Under the pieces are notes generated by a model that was not told where the DNA came from, searched no databases, and worked only from the letters and a program-made list of their open reading frames with translations. Positions 46,674 through 56,447 of a stretch of 64,000 nucleotides of DNA are shown here, piece after piece; the first letter of the stretch is position 1, and each line of letters opens with the position of its first letter. The stretch is taken from the NCBI RefSeq assembly GCF_040790665.1, contig NZ_CP160849.1, positions 558,001 through 622,000 of the forward strand, read 5' to 3'. The position numbers and the translations under genes were made by a program. Origin of the DNA: Sulfitobacter pontiacus. Its GTDB lineage: Bacteria; Pseudomonadota; Alphaproteobacteria; Rhodobacterales; Rhodobacteraceae.

Positions 46674-47471
46674 ATGATCAGAAAAATTCTTGGCCTGATG
46701 GCCGCTGCCCTTATCGCCCCGCTGCCCGCTTCTGCAATGGAAGTGATCCACGGGGAAATACTGCAAGGCTGGGTGCTGCCCGATGGCAACCGCATGGCCG
46801 CGATCCGCATGACGGTGGAGCCGGGCTGGAAAACCTACTGGCGCGCGCCCGGTGACATGGGTATCCCGCCCAGCTTCGACTGGTCCGGCTCGCGCAACCT
46901 GTCGGCGGTGGCAGTGGAGTGGCCTGCGCCCACGGTGTTCCGCGAACCCAATCTGACCACCATCGGGTATAAGGATCAGGTCGTGCTGCCGCTGCGGATC
47001 AGCGTGCCCGACAAAGGGGCCCCCGTCACGGTCCAGACCACCATTGATCTGGGCGTGTGCAGTGACATCTGCGTGCCCGCCTCGCTTGAACTGAGCGGCG
47101 TGATCGACACCACCACAACCCGCGCCGATCCAGCGATTGCCGCCTCATTGGCGCAGCGGCCGTTTTCGGCGAAAGAGGCCCGTGTGAAAGACGTGACCTG
47201 CACCATCGGTATGGCAGGCGCGGACCTGACACTGGACGCCGCGATCACCCTTCCCCCCGCGGGCGGGCAAGAGCTGGTGGTGATCGAAACCGGCAACCCA
47301 GATCTTTGGGTCAGCGAGGCAGATACCACCCGCAAGGGCAACGTCCTACATGCGCGGGTGGACGTGGGCCACGTCAGCGGCGGCCCCGTGGCACTGAACC
47401 GGTCGCACATCCGCATGACGGTATTGGGCAGCAAGCAGGCCGTCGATATTGTGGGATGCAACGCGGGCTGA
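46674..47471 (+). CDS. Stand-alone DsbD N-terminal-domain-like protein, periplasmic
   Basis: The 265-residue product has a signal peptide (MIRKILGLMAAALIAPLPASA, broken for length) and resembles the periplasmic alpha domain of DsbD/ScsB. The key signature is LGVC129SDIC133VPASLEL, the redox cysteine pair, preceded by GWKTYWRAPGDMGIPPSFDW. It lacks the central membrane channel and thioredoxin domain, so it would need a partner in the membrane such as CcdA. ATG 46656 would add six residues. Its stop TGA directly abuts the stop of the convergent RND gene. Confidence 0.82.
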   Translation: MIRKILGLMAAALIAPLPASAMEVIHGEILQGWVLPDGNRMAAIRMTVEPGWKTYWRAPGDMGIPPSFDWSGSRNLSAVAVEWPAPTVFREPNLTTIGYKDQVVLPLRISVPDKGAPVTVQTTIDLGVCSDICVPASLELSGVIDTTTTRADPAIAASLAQRPFSAKEARVKDVTCTIGMAGADLTLDAAITLPPAGGQELVVIETGNPDLWVSEADTTRKGNVLHARVDVGHVSGGPVALNRSHIRMTVLGSKQAVDIVGCNAG

Positions 47472-50400
47472 TCACAGGGCCCGTTTGCGGCGCGACAGCA
47501 GCAACGCCACCGCGCCGACGATATAGCCCACCAGCGCGATCAAAGCCGCCCCGGCCAGGAACAGCAGCAGCGCCGCGCTGCGCGGGGCCATCGCCCCCAG
47601 CTTAGGCAGCAGCTCGACCAGTGCGGGATGCAAGCCGCCTGTCACCGCAACCCACCCCAGCGTGGCCCCGCCCCACAGCACCACCAGCACCCAAAGCGCC
47701 AGAATGCCGAGGCGCAGACCCCCTGCCCGTGCCCGCATGGCCCGACGCATCGCCCGGATCTGGCGACCGATATCATGCTGCGCCGCGACCAGCGCAGGCA
47801 CGACCAGCAACACCAGAAACATGCCAAAACCCAAACCATAGACCAGCGTGATCACCGTGGGCTTCAGGAACTGCGCCTGCTGGCTTTGCTCATAAAGCAG
47901 CGGGGCCATGCCAAGGACCGTGGTCAGCGTGGTCAGCATCACCGGCCGTAACCGGTCCGCCGCGCCATCAATGATCGACGGGATCACTCCACGGGTGGCA
48001 CCGTATTCGTCAATCGTACCCACCAGAACAATGGAATCGTTGATGATGATCCCTGTCATCCCCAACAGGCCCACGACCGTGAACATGCTCAGCGGCACCT
48101 CCCACAGAGCGTGCCCGTAGATTGTGCCGACCAGACCAAAGGGGATCACCGCCATCACCACCATGGGCCGCGTCCAACTGCCAAAAACCCAGGCGAGAAC
48201 AAGGTAGATGCCCGTCAGCACAAGGATCAGGCCGGTCAGCGCATCCGACAGAAACGTATCTTCCTGCTCGCTCAATCCGCCGATGCGGAAATCCACCTGC
48301 CGTTCAGAGGCGATGCGCGGCAGGATATCCTCGCGCAGGGCCGTCGTGATCTCGCTCGCGCGGGCGGGGTCATCCTCTGATATGTCGCCCGTGACTGAGA
48401 TGAGCCGGATGCCATTCTCGCGCCGCACCGTGCTGAAGCCGGTGCGTCGGTCCACGCTGACGATATCGGCCAGCGGCACATATTGCCCGTCCGGCGTGCG
48501 CATCTGCGTCCGTTCAAGGAAATCCGCCGTCAGCTCACCCTCGGGCAGTTCAACCCGGATTGTCGCCGATCGTGGACCGTCGGGATAGGTCGCCGCCTCG
48601 ATCCCGCCCAGACGGTGGCGCAGCACCCGCCCCAAGGTATCAATCGTGAACCCAAGCGCCTGTCCTTGCGGCGTCAGATCAAGGATCAGCTCTTCCTTGT
48701 CGTAGGCCAGGTTATCCTGCACCGCGCTGACTTCGGGATATTGCCGCAGGGCATCCTGCAGATCCTGCGATGCGGCTTTCAACACCTGCGTGTCAGCGCC
48801 GTAGAACTGCACATCCAGCGCGTCCCCCCCGGGACCCGACCGCCAGCCGCGAAAGCTGACGGTTTCGGCAAGGGGATGATTTACCACCGCGTCTTGCAGT
48901 TCAGCGACAAAGGCGAAGCTGGAATAGGGGCGCAGATCGGCGTCGATCAGCTCGATCGAGATGCCGCCCAGCAGATCGGCGTCCTTGCTGTCGGCCCCGT
49001 CCAGACCACGCCCCGCATTGCCCCCGACCTGCGCGATCACATAGTCGATGGGGTTGGTGCCGTATTCCTCGGCGTATTGCGCGCCCAGCGCTTCTGTCGC
49101 GCGTTGCATTTCGCGCATCATCGCCAGCGTATCGGCGCGGGTGGCCCCTTCGGCCATGGCAAAATTACCCGTCACCGACCCGCGTTCAGGCGCATTGAAG
49201 AACCGCCATTGCACGTCACCCCGGATGAACAGCGCCACCTGCGAGGCAAGCACAGCGACCACACCGGCAAGCACCACATAGCGCGCGCGGATCACCCCCG
49301 CCATGAAGGGGCGGAACAGCCGTTCGCGCACCCAAAGAAACCCGCGATTGACCACTCGGCTGGGCAGGTCATACCACCGTTGCTTGGCCCCTGCTGCCAT
49401 CGCATGGGCCATATGGTTCGGTAGGATCAGAAAACATTCAACCAGTGACGCGGCCAGCACGGCAATCACTGTAAGGGGGATATCCCCGATCAGACTGCCA
49501 AAGCGCCCGCCCACGGCAAGCAGACCGAAAAAAGCAATGATCGTTGTCATCGTTGCGGCAAAGACCGGCATCGCCATCCGCCGCGCCGCGTTCTCTGCCG
49601 CTTGCATGGGGGGCTCGCCCAGCTCTTTGTGGCGATAATCCGCGTGTTCGCCCACAACGATCGCATCATCAACCACGATGCCAAGCGTGATGATCAACCC
49701 GAACAAAGAGATCATATTGATCGTGATCCCCCCCGCATACATCAGCGCAATCGCCGCGGCCATCGACGCAGGTATGCCCGCGGCCACCCAAAAGGCCGTG
49801 CGCGCATTAAGAAAGAGGAACAGCAACCCCACCACCAGTGCGAGCCCCATCAGCCCGTTATCAATCAGCAGGTCCAACCGCCCGGTGATCGCCTCGGCCC
49901 GCGTGCGGATCAGCTCTATCGTCACGCCCCTCGGCAGCATCACAGCCATATCCGCCGCGACGCTTTCGACGCTGTGCTGGATACCGATGGCATCCCCCCC
50001 GTCAGAGCGGTCAATACGCACAGAGATCGCGGGGTCATCCCCCACGAAATATCCTACCTCTCGGTCGGAGCCCTGCTCGATCACCCGCGCCACGTCCCCG
50101 ACCAGCAATGACGACCCGTCCGCATTGCTGCGCAACACCACACGCGACAGGGCGTCCGCGCTACGCTTCGCGGTGCCGGTGCGCACGCGCGCATTGGCAC
50201 CTGTCACATCACCGGCGGGGTTGGCGTCCACCTCGGCCGCGATCACGGCGGCGATTTCGGCCATGGTGATGTCGTGACGGATCAGTCTGGTCGACGGCAC
50301 CTCGATCAGGGTTTGCGGTGCCGCGACCCCCTGAATGGTGCTGCGCGTTACACCCGCCGCGAACAGCCGCGTGACGAATTCATCCGCGAAACGCCCCAGC

Positions 50401-50873
50401 TGTTCCGCGCTGATCGCGCCGGTGATCACGACATCGGTCACACGGTCGCGCCAGATACCACGCCGGACCACCGGATCTTCGGCATCTTCTGGCAGTGTGG
50501 TAACCGAATCCACCGCCGTTTGCACATCCGTCGCGGCGCGGGCAATGTCCCAATTGGGCTCGAACTCAAGCGAGACGGTCCCGCTGCCCTCGCGCGAGGC
50601 AGCGGTGGAGCTTTCGACCCCTTCGACCGCCAGCAAGACCGGTTCAAGCACCTGCACGATAGCGCTGTCCACATCGTCGGCCCCCGCCCCCTCCCAAACG
50701 GTTGTGACCGACACGCTGTCGATGATCACATCGGGAAAGAACTGCGCCCGCATATTCGGCGCAGCGGCCGCCCCGCAGACCAGCAGCACCACAAGCAGCA
50801 GGTTGGCTGCCGTCCGGTGACGGGTGAAATACGACAGGATCCCCCCTGCACGACCGGACATGCTGCGCGCCAT
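47472..50873 (-). CDS. RND-family efflux permease
   Basis: This inner-membrane RND pump is about 1133 residues. It has two copies of six helices plus large periplasmic loops. The proton-relay pair is visible in GIVVDDAIVVGEH, with further transmembrane motifs in the second half. GGGAGG eight bases before ATG 50873 supports the start. It follows the adaptor gene by four bases. No outer-membrane factor is in the operon, so a shared TolC-type channel is expected. Substrate unknown. The family resembles AcrB-like multidrug transporters more than metal exporters. Confidence 0.92.
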   Translation of the reverse strand: MARSMSGRAGGILSYFTRHRTAANLLLVVLLVCGAAAAPNMRAQFFPDVIIDSVSVTTVWEGAGADDVDSAIVQVLEPVLLAVEGVESSTAASREGSGTVSLEFEPNWDIARAATDVQTAVDSVTTLPEDAEDPVVRRGIWRDRVTDVVITGAISAEQLGRFADEFVTRLFAAGVTRSTIQGVAAPQTLIEVPSTRLIRHDITMAEIAAVIAAEVDANPAGDVTGANARVRTGTAKRSADALSRVVLRSNADGSSLLVGDVARVIEQGSDREVGYFVGDDPAISVRIDRSDGGDAIGIQHSVESVAADMAVMLPRGVTIELIRTRAEAITGRLDLLIDNGLMGLALVVGLLFLFLNARTAFWVAAGIPASMAAAIALMYAGGITINMISLFGLIITLGIVVDDAIVVGEHADYRHKELGEPPMQAAENAARRMAMPVFAATMTTIIAFFGLLAVGGRFGSLIGDIPLTVIAVLAASLVECFLILPNHMAHAMAAGAKQRWYDLPSRVVNRGFLWVRERLFRPFMAGVIRARYVVLAGVVAVLASQVALFIRGDVQWRFFNAPERGSVTGNFAMAEGATRADTLAMMREMQRATEALGAQYAEEYGTNPIDYVIAQVGGNAGRGLDGADSKDADLLGGISIELIDADLRPYSSFAFVAELQDAVVNHPLAETVSFRGWRSGPGGDALDVQFYGADTQVLKAASQDLQDALRQYPEVSAVQDNLAYDKEELILDLTPQGQALGFTIDTLGRVLRHRLGGIEAATYPDGPRSATIRVELPEGELTADFLERTQMRTPDGQYVPLADIVSVDRRTGFSTVRRENGIRLISVTGDISEDDPARASEITTALREDILPRIASERQVDFRIGGLSEQEDTFLSDALTGLILVLTGIYLVLAWVFGSWTRPMVVMAVIPFGLVGTIYGHALWEVPLSMFTVVGLLGMTGIIINDSIVLVGTIDEYGATRGVIPSIIDGAADRLRPVMLTTLTTVLGMAPLLYEQSQQAQFLKPTVITLVYGLGFGMFLVLLVVPALVAAQHDIGRQIRAMRRAMRARAGGLRLGILALWVLVVLWGGATLGWVAVTGGLHPALVELLPKLGAMAPRSAALLLFLAGAALIALVGYIVGAVALLLSRRKRAL

Positions 50874-50877
50874 CTCC

Positions 50878-52338
50878 CTAGCCTCCCATCCGGCTTTCAA
50901 GGCGTTCGATCATGCGCGCCGGCACCTGCGGCTCGGCCAGCTGCGCCAGCACGCGCGCCTTCGCCTCTTGGGGCATTCGGCTATTCCCCTCGATAAAGGC
51001 CACAAGCTTTGCCCGACGCTCCTCTGTCAGGGCGATCATGCTGGGGACATCTCCCTGCGCGGTCTCATCCGCCCCCGGACGCAACGGCTTGACCGCGATA
51101 CCGGCCCCCAGCAGGGGCGACCGCGCCTCGACCACGTCGCGACCCTCGACCGGACCACGGACCAACACGTCGTCGCCCACGCGGCGCAGAACAGAGACCT
51201 GAATGCTTTCCAATCGGTTCTCCGCATCCAGCACCAAGACCGCCCCGGTGGCATCAAGGGCAGAGCTTGGCAGGCGGATCACATCGTCCAGGGCAGGTTC
51301 GCGCACATGTACCGTCGCGAAATCGCCCGGCTTGAACCCCGGTGCCTGCATCAGCGTGGCAAAGATCAACCGGCCGCTGGCCCCCTCGCCCGCTGCGGCC
51401 CCTGCACGGGTGATCTGGCCGCGGGCCTCAAGGTCCACGCCCGCGACATCAAGGCGCGCCGTAACCTCTGCCTTGATCAACCGGCCCTGTGCATCCAGCA
51501 GACGCGCGTATTGCGCGGTCGAGATGCGAAAGGAAATCTCCAGATCATCCGGCGCGATCAGCTCTGCCAGCCTCTCGTTCGCAGAGACCAAGCGCCCTTC
51601 GACGACCGAGGTTTCGCTTAGCGCCCCATCGAACGGCGCGGTGATCGTGGTTTCCTTTAACGCACGCTGCGCATCCTCCAACGCGATTTGAGCGTTGGAC
51701 AACAAGCGCACCGCGTTATCCACGCGCGCTTCTGTCTGGGTCACCACCTGTCGACGTGCAAGAACGGCCTGTCGCGCGCTTGAGGCAGCAAGCTCTGCCG
51801 TTTCCGTCGCCGTCGCGGTGCCGACACCGCGTTCGCCCAGATCACGCTGGCGGTCAAACGCGCGAGTGCGCAGCGCGGCCTGCTCTTCGGCGGCGGCAAG
51901 CTCGTCCAGTCCCAAAGCCAGCGCGCGGTCCGCATCGCGCCCCTCTGCCTCTGCATCGCGTACGGCACTTTGCGCCCGCGCGACCTCGGCCAAAGCGTCC
52001 GAACGGTCAAGGCGCACCAGAACCTGACCCGCCGTGACCTGCCCGCCCTCTTCGAAGTCCGGTGCCAGCTCGACCACGCGCCCGCCAACGGCCGCACGCA
52101 GCTCTAGCGTGCGGCGGCTTTGCACCGCGCCAAAACTTTGCAGGATCGGCACTTCGGTCCCAGACTGCGCACGCACCACATTGACCGAGAATACCCGTTC
52201 TCGCGGGACGCGCTCGGGCGGCGTGTCGGTCAGACGCTGCTGAACCGCCCCGCCAATGAGGTCCGCCGCAAGCACCAGAAACCCCAAAGTCGCCGCTGCC
52301 AGAAACAACCCGATCATGCTTTGCCGTAGAAAACGCAT
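50878..52338 (-). CDS. RND efflux periplasmic adaptor (membrane-fusion protein)
   Basis: The 486-residue product begins with a membrane anchor (MIGLFLAAATLGFLVLAADLIGG). It has the lipoyl-like half-motif VVELAPDFEEGGQVTAGQVLVRLDRSD, a long alpha-helical hairpin (about 110-230) with alternating arginine, alanine and glutamine, and a beta-barrel domain. It bridges the RND pump with an outer-membrane channel. It is upstream of and four bases from the permease gene. The C-terminal 60 residues form an additional helix-rich tail. Confidence 0.9.
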   Translation of the reverse strand: MRFLRQSMIGLFLAAATLGFLVLAADLIGGAVQQRLTDTPPERVPRERVFSVNVVRAQSGTEVPILQSFGAVQSRRTLELRAAVGGRVVELAPDFEEGGQVTAGQVLVRLDRSDALAEVARAQSAVRDAEAEGRDADRALALGLDELAAAEEQAALRTRAFDRQRDLGERGVGTATATETAELAASSARQAVLARRQVVTQTEARVDNAVRLLSNAQIALEDAQRALKETTITAPFDGALSETSVVEGRLVSANERLAELIAPDDLEISFRISTAQYARLLDAQGRLIKAEVTARLDVAGVDLEARGQITRAGAAAGEGASGRLIFATLMQAPGFKPGDFATVHVREPALDDVIRLPSSALDATGAVLVLDAENRLESIQVSVLRRVGDDVLVRGPVEGRDVVEARSPLLGAGIAVKPLRPGADETAQGDVPSMIALTEERRAKLVAFIEGNSRMPQEAKARVLAQLAEPQVPARMIERLESRMGG

Positions 52339-52480
52339 CTTGCCCCGATCCTATTTCGTCCGTGCCAGCTTACCCCGCAGGCCTGCAGAACAAAATCACA
52401 GTTGTGACAGCCACGCACGGCTTATCAGGCGCATCGCAAAGCAGCGCGGGAAAATTGGGTTAAATTCATCGCCCCAGCTG

Positions 52481-53023
52481 TTATTTCCGGCGCTGGTGTT
52501 CATCCAGACGCGGCATGATCTCAACGAAGTTGCAGGGCTTGTGCCGGTAATCGAGCTGCTTGATCAAAATCTCGTCCCACGCATCCTTGCACGCCCCCGG
52601 AGACCCGGGCAGCGCAAAGAGATACGTCCCCTGGGCGACGCCGGCGGTGGCCCGGCTTTGCACCGCCGAGGTGCCGATCTTCTGCATGGATACGATCGTG
52701 AACACGGTGCCGAATGCATCGATCTCTTTCTCGTAGACATCGCGATGTGCCTCGACCGTCACATCGCGCCCCGTCAGCCCTGTGCCCCCCGTGCTGATCA
52801 CCACGTCAATCTCAGGGTCGGCACACCAGTCGCGCAACTGGTCGGCAATCTCGCCGCGCTCATCGCGGATGATGCTGCGTGCCGCGAGGAAATGCCCCGC
52901 TTCGGCGATGCGCGCGACCAAGACATCGCCTGACCTGTCTTCGGCCAAACCCCGGGTATCGGATACTGTCAGCACCGCGATCCGCACGGGGATAAAATCA
53001 ATCGTCTCGTCAATCCGGCTCAT
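52481..53023 (-). CDS. moaB: Molybdenum cofactor biosynthesis protein B
   Basis: MoaB/MogA-type proteins adenylate molybdopterin or keep it in a transfer-ready state. The 180-residue product has VLTVSDTRGLAEDRSGDVLV, ISTGGTGLTGRDVTVEA and a C-terminal ALPGSPGACKDAWDEIL, all diagnostic. The start overlaps the LysE stop by four bases, so the operon is UDG-lysE-moaB. The other Mo-cofactor genes are 15 kb away. Confidence 0.93.
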   Translation of the reverse strand: MSRIDETIDFIPVRIAVLTVSDTRGLAEDRSGDVLVARIAEAGHFLAARSIIRDERGEIADQLRDWCADPEIDVVISTGGTGLTGRDVTVEAHRDVYEKEIDAFGTVFTIVSMQKIGTSAVQSRATAGVAQGTYLFALPGSPGACKDAWDEILIKQLDYRHKPCNFVEIMPRLDEHQRRK

Positions 53024-53628
53024 GTCCGCTCCAATACTGCAAGACGTGCGGCGAGGGCCACGAAAATACCGCTGCTGATCCAGCGCAGCGCCTGCCCGCC
53101 CCCCACCATCCGGCGGCCCAGGCCACTGGCAAACACACCAACCAAGGCGTTGATAATCAACCCGCCAAGCGACAGCACCGACCCCAGCATCAGAAACTGC
53201 AGCAAAACCGGCCCCGCTTCTGGCACGACGAACTGCGGGACAAAGGCCAGCACGAAAAGGATCACCTTGGGGTTCGTCAGGTTCACGATCAAACCGCTGC
53301 GAAACGCGGATTTCGGCGCAGGCACGGGATTTGCGGCCGCGCCGCTGCTACGCCAGGTCTGCACGGCCAGCCACAAAAGATAGGCAACCCCGATCCAGCG
53401 GATCACGTCAAAGGCCCACGGCAGGGCTGCCACCACCGCACCAAGGCCGAGCCCCGCCAAGGTCACATGCACCATACCGCCAAGGGCGACCCCCGCACTT
53501 GCCGCAACCGAGGCGCGCGGACCAAAGCGCATGCCCTGCCCCAGACAAAACATCATATCCGCGCCCGGTGTCAGGTTCAGCGCCAGGGCGGCGGGCACAA
53601 AGGCCAGCAATGTGAGGGGATCAACCAT
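53020..53628 (-). CDS. LysE/RhtB-family translocator
   Basis: The 202-residue membrane protein has six hydrophobic segments and the RhtB signature LTPGADMMFCLGQGMRFGPRASVAASAGVA near the N-terminus, followed by LINLTNPKVILFVLAFVPQFV-like spacing. Members export homoserine, threonine, lysine or similar amino acids. It overlaps the glycosylase gene by eight bases and moaB by four. The transported compound is unknown. Confidence 0.88.
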   Translation of the reverse strand: MVDPLTLLAFVPAALALNLTPGADMMFCLGQGMRFGPRASVAASAGVALGGMVHVTLAGLGLGAVVAALPWAFDVIRWIGVAYLLWLAVQTWRSSGAAANPVPAPKSAFRSGLIVNLTNPKVILFVLAFVPQFVVPEAGPVLLQFLMLGSVLSLGGLIINALVGVFASGLGRRMVGGGQALRWISSGIFVALAARLAVLERT

Positions 53629-54394
53629 GCGTCAATTTCGCTTTCAGTGAGAGTAAATCGGCCCAGGCCTCGCGTTTGAACTCGGGGCTGCGCAGCAGAT
53701 AGGCGGGGTGGAACATGGGCAATGCGGGTAACCCCTCGGCTTGCGTCCACTGACCGCGCAAGCGGGTGATGCCACGTTTGCCCAGCAACGCCTGCGCGGA
53801 CCAATTGCCAACGATGACCAACACCTCGGGCTTGGCCAAAGCGATATGCCGCGCCAGAAATGGCTTCATCATCGCGATTTCATCCGGCTTCGGATCGCGG
53901 TTCTGCGGCGGCCGCCAGGGCAAGACATTGGTGATATAGACAGGCGACGTCTGGTGATGGCGCCCCATGTCGATGGCCGCGAGCATCTTGTCCAGCAACA
54001 CGCCGGCACGCCCGACAAAGGGCCGGCCCTCGCGGTCTTCGTCCCGCCCTGGTGCCTCGCCCACGATCATCACCTGTGCCCCCGGCGTCCCGTCCGAGAA
54101 AACCATTTTGCGCGCGCCGCGTTTCAGCTCGCAATGCTCGAAGGCGGCCATGGCGGCACGCAATTCATCCAGCGTCGCAGCCCCAGCCGCGGCCAGTGTC
54201 GCCTCTGCCACCACATCCGGCCCTTGGGCAGCCAAAGGCACTGGTCCGCTCTTGCCCTTTTGCGCCTTCGGCTTCTCGACCGCGGCGGGCACCTCGTAAC
54301 GGTTCACCGGCGCATCGCAAATCGCCTCGGTCGCGCCAAGTTCGATCTGCCAATGCAAAAGCGCAAGCGCCTGATGATAATCCACTGATTCCAT
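53621..54394 (-). CDS. Family-4-like uracil-DNA glycosylase lacking the Fe-S cysteines
   Basis: The 257-residue protein has motif [22 protein letters not shown] and the second motif MFHPAYLL, so it is a uracil-DNA glycosylase of the family-4 group. In that family four cysteines bind a 4Fe-4S cluster. Here only C88 (EHCELKR) of the first pair remains with F85 replacing the first Cys; NVVKCRPPxNR reads [11 protein letters not shown] and the last Cys position reads MMKPFL. The whole protein has just two cysteines, C26 and C88. It is the first gene of the operon with lysE and moaB. Cluster-free relatives are known in alphaproteobacteria. Confidence 0.85.
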   Translation of the reverse strand: MESVDYHQALALLHWQIELGATEAICDAPVNRYEVPAAVEKPKAQKGKSGPVPLAAQGPDVVAEATLAAAGAATLDELRAAMAAFEHCELKRGARKMVFSDGTPGAQVMIVGEAPGRDEDREGRPFVGRAGVLLDKMLAAIDMGRHHQTSPVYITNVLPWRPPQNRDPKPDEIAMMKPFLARHIALAKPEVLVIVGNWSAQALLGKRGITRLRGQWTQAEGLPALPMFHPAYLLRSPEFKREAWADLLSLKAKLTHG

Positions 54395-54494
54395 GCGCCC
54401 AACTTACGCGCTGGTGTCGGCAATAAAAATGCCAACTTCCAAATGGTCTTAAATCCAACGCGGCCCCCACGGCCGGATGCCCCCGCCCGACGAC

Positions 54495-54523
54495 TTGCCC
54501 CGCCCTGCGCCGCCGCCTATAAC
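54495..54523 (+). promoter_or_regulatory. Candidate promoter of the pyrB operon
   Basis: TTGCCC (54495-54500) and TATAAC (54518-54523) are separated by exactly 17 bases and lie 27 bases before the pyrB ATG. The -10 is close to consensus. The leader would be short, about 20 bases, leaving little room for attenuation. Confidence 0.55.
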
Positions 54524-54550
54524 GCCAAAAATAACGTGGGGTCCCCCGTC

Positions 54551-55498
54551 ATGAGTTTCGCACACCGCCATCTTCTGGGCATTGAACACCTGTCCCAGGA
54601 CGACATCACAACCCTGCTTGATCTGGCCGACAGCTATGCCGATCTGAACCGCCAGCCCCATAAACACAGCGACGCGCTGAGCGGGCTGACACAGATCAAT
54701 ATGTTCTTCGAAAACTCCACCCGGACGCAGGCGAGCTTCGAGATCGCGGGCAAGCGGTTGGGTGCGGATGTGATGAATATGGCGATGCAGGCGTCCTCGA
54801 TCAAAAAGGGCGAAACCCTGATTGATACGGCGATGACGCTGAACGCCATGCACCCCGATCTGCTGGTGGTCCGCCATCCGCAATCCGGTGCCGTCGATCT
54901 TCTGGCACAGAAGGTGAACTGCGCGGTGCTCAATGCGGGTGACGGGCGGCATGAACACCCTACGCAAGCACTGCTGGACGCGCTGACGATCCGCCGTGCC
55001 AAGGGCCGCTTGCATCGCCTGTCCATCGCCATCTGCGGCGACATTGCCCATAGTCGCGTGGCACGGTCCAACATCATGCTGCTTGGCAAGATGGAGAACC
55101 GCATCCGCCTTATCGCGCCGCCCACGCTGATGCCCGCGCAAATCGGTGAATTCGGCGTCGAAGTCTTCGATGACATGGAAGAAGGGCTGAAGGACGTTGA
55201 CGTTGTGATGATGCTCCGCTTGCAAAAAGAACGCATGGATGGCGGCTTTATCCCCAGCGAACGCGAGTATTATCACAGATATGGGCTGGACGCCGAAAAA
55301 CTGGCCCATGCCAAGCCCGATGCCATCGTGATGCACCCCGGCCCGATGAACCGCGGGGTAGAGATCGACGGAACGCTTGCCGATGACATCAACCGCAGCG
55401 TCATTCAGGATCAGGTAGAGATGGGCGTCGCCGTGCGCATGGCCGCGATGGACCTGCTGGCGCGCAACCTTGTCGACAGCCGCAAGGCCACCGCATGA
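54551..55498 (+). CDS. pyrB: Aspartate carbamoyltransferase, catalytic chain
   Basis: PyrB joins carbamoyl phosphate and aspartate in the first committed step of pyrimidine synthesis. The 315-residue product has [56 protein letters not shown] and [12 protein letters not shown], which are the carbamoyl-phosphate- and aspartate-binding motifs. No pyrI is nearby. Start is ATG 54551; the longer frame upstream is not conserved. The stop overlaps the next gene by four bases. The dihydroorotase-like gene 1.6 kb downstream may be its structural partner. Confidence 0.96.
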   Translation: MSFAHRHLLGIEHLSQDDITTLLDLADSYADLNRQPHKHSDALSGLTQINMFFENSTRTQASFEIAGKRLGADVMNMAMQASSIKKGETLIDTAMTLNAMHPDLLVVRHPQSGAVDLLAQKVNCAVLNAGDGRHEHPTQALLDALTIRRAKGRLHRLSIAICGDIAHSRVARSNIMLLGKMENRIRLIAPPTLMPAQIGEFGVEVFDDMEEGLKDVDVVMMLRLQKERMDGGFIPSEREYYHRYGLDAEKLAHAKPDAIVMHPGPMNRGVEIDGTLADDINRSVIQDQVEMGVAVRMAAMDLLARNLVDSRKATA

Positions 55499-55935
55499 CC
55501 GCAGCCCCGCCCGAAGAACAGGACCTGCTGCACTGGCGTATCTCGCCGCGGGCGTTCTTTTGGCGGTGCGTGGCGCTGGCGGTGCTGACCATGTTGTTCA
55601 CACTGCCCTTGCTCATCTGGCTGGACCCGTTCACGTGGCTGCTTGCCTCGGTCCTGATTGCGGTGTTCTACATGTGGGTGTTTGAGGAATTCCAGATCTG
55701 GTACAGCAACCGCAATACCGTCTGGCGGCTGACCAACCGTGCGCTCTATATCAACTCCCCCGATACGGCAGAGCCGCTGGTCCTGCCGTTGACCGACATC
55801 CGGTCGATCGGGAAACTGTCCTTGTGGTCGATCAGCCTTGGCCTGCCCGACGGCCAGCGGATCACCTTGCCGCTGGTGCCGAACCGGGCAGAGACCAAGG
55901 CCCGCCTTGCCCAAGCGATAGAGGCTGCATCATGA
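55495..55935 (+). CDS. Small membrane protein with PH-like domain, function unknown
   Basis: The 146-residue product has two membrane helices (about 25-70: [17 protein letters not shown] and [16 protein letters not shown]) and a C-terminal cytosolic part [33 protein letters not shown], which recalls bacterial PH-domain (bPH/DUF304-type) proteins with the signature TNRALY. It overlaps pyrB by four bases and the next gene by four bases. No catalytic site is visible. Link to pyrimidine metabolism is only positional. Confidence 0.55.
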   Translation: MTAAPPEEQDLLHWRISPRAFFWRCVALAVLTMLFTLPLLIWLDPFTWLLASVLIAVFYMWVFEEFQIWYSNRNTVWRLTNRALYINSPDTAEPLVLPLTDIRSIGKLSLWSISLGLPDGQRITLPLVPNRAETKARLAQAIEAAS

Positions 55936-56447
55936 GCGATCGTTTTTGGCAAGACCTGCTTGAACCCGAGGAAGAACTGCTCTGGACGGGGCGCCCCCGC
56001 CCCAAGCTGTCGCTGCGCAATTTTCAGCTGTTCGGCCCCTTTGTCGGGGCCATTGGCACCGTGATCGCGGGGGCGTTTGTGCTGCGGGGCAACACCCTGC
56101 CCGTGTCGCAATCGGTCGTGGTGGCTGTGATCGTCGCGCTGGTGGCGCTGTCGTTGCTGCGCGGGATGAAACGTCTGACCGACCTGCGCCGCACCCGCTA
56201 TGCGCTGACCAACCACCGCGCCCTGTTTTTCAAACTGACCCGCGACGGCACCCGTGCCAAAGCTTTCCCCCGCAGCGCCGAGACGAAACCCGATCTGCGC
56301 CCGACCAGCCCGCCGTCGGTTTTCTTTATCCGGCATGAACAGCCGGGCAATCCGGCACGCGCCGCGCATCTAGGATTTGAATATGTCGAAGACAGCGACA
56401 GATTAAGTGCATTGATGGTAACCCCGTACAAAGGTGCAACACGATGA
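55932..56447 (+). CDS. Membrane protein with bPH-like motif, function unknown
   Basis: The 171-residue product starts [24 protein letters not shown], which resembles the GExLLWxGRP motif at the start of bacterial PH-like membrane proteins. It has two helices (about 34-75) and a second cytosolic stretch RTRYALTNHRALFFKLTRDG, close in pattern to that of the preceding gene. The two genes may be related by duplication. Start ATG 55932 overlaps the previous stop by four bases (ATGA) and its own stop overlaps the next start by four bases. Confidence 0.5.
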   Translation: MSDRFWQDLLEPEEELLWTGRPRPKLSLRNFQLFGPFVGAIGTVIAGAFVLRGNTLPVSQSVVVAVIVALVALSLLRGMKRLTDLRRTRYALTNHRALFFKLTRDGTRAKAFPRSAETKPDLRPTSPPSVFFIRHEQPGNPARAAHLGFEYVEDSDRLSALMVTPYKGATR

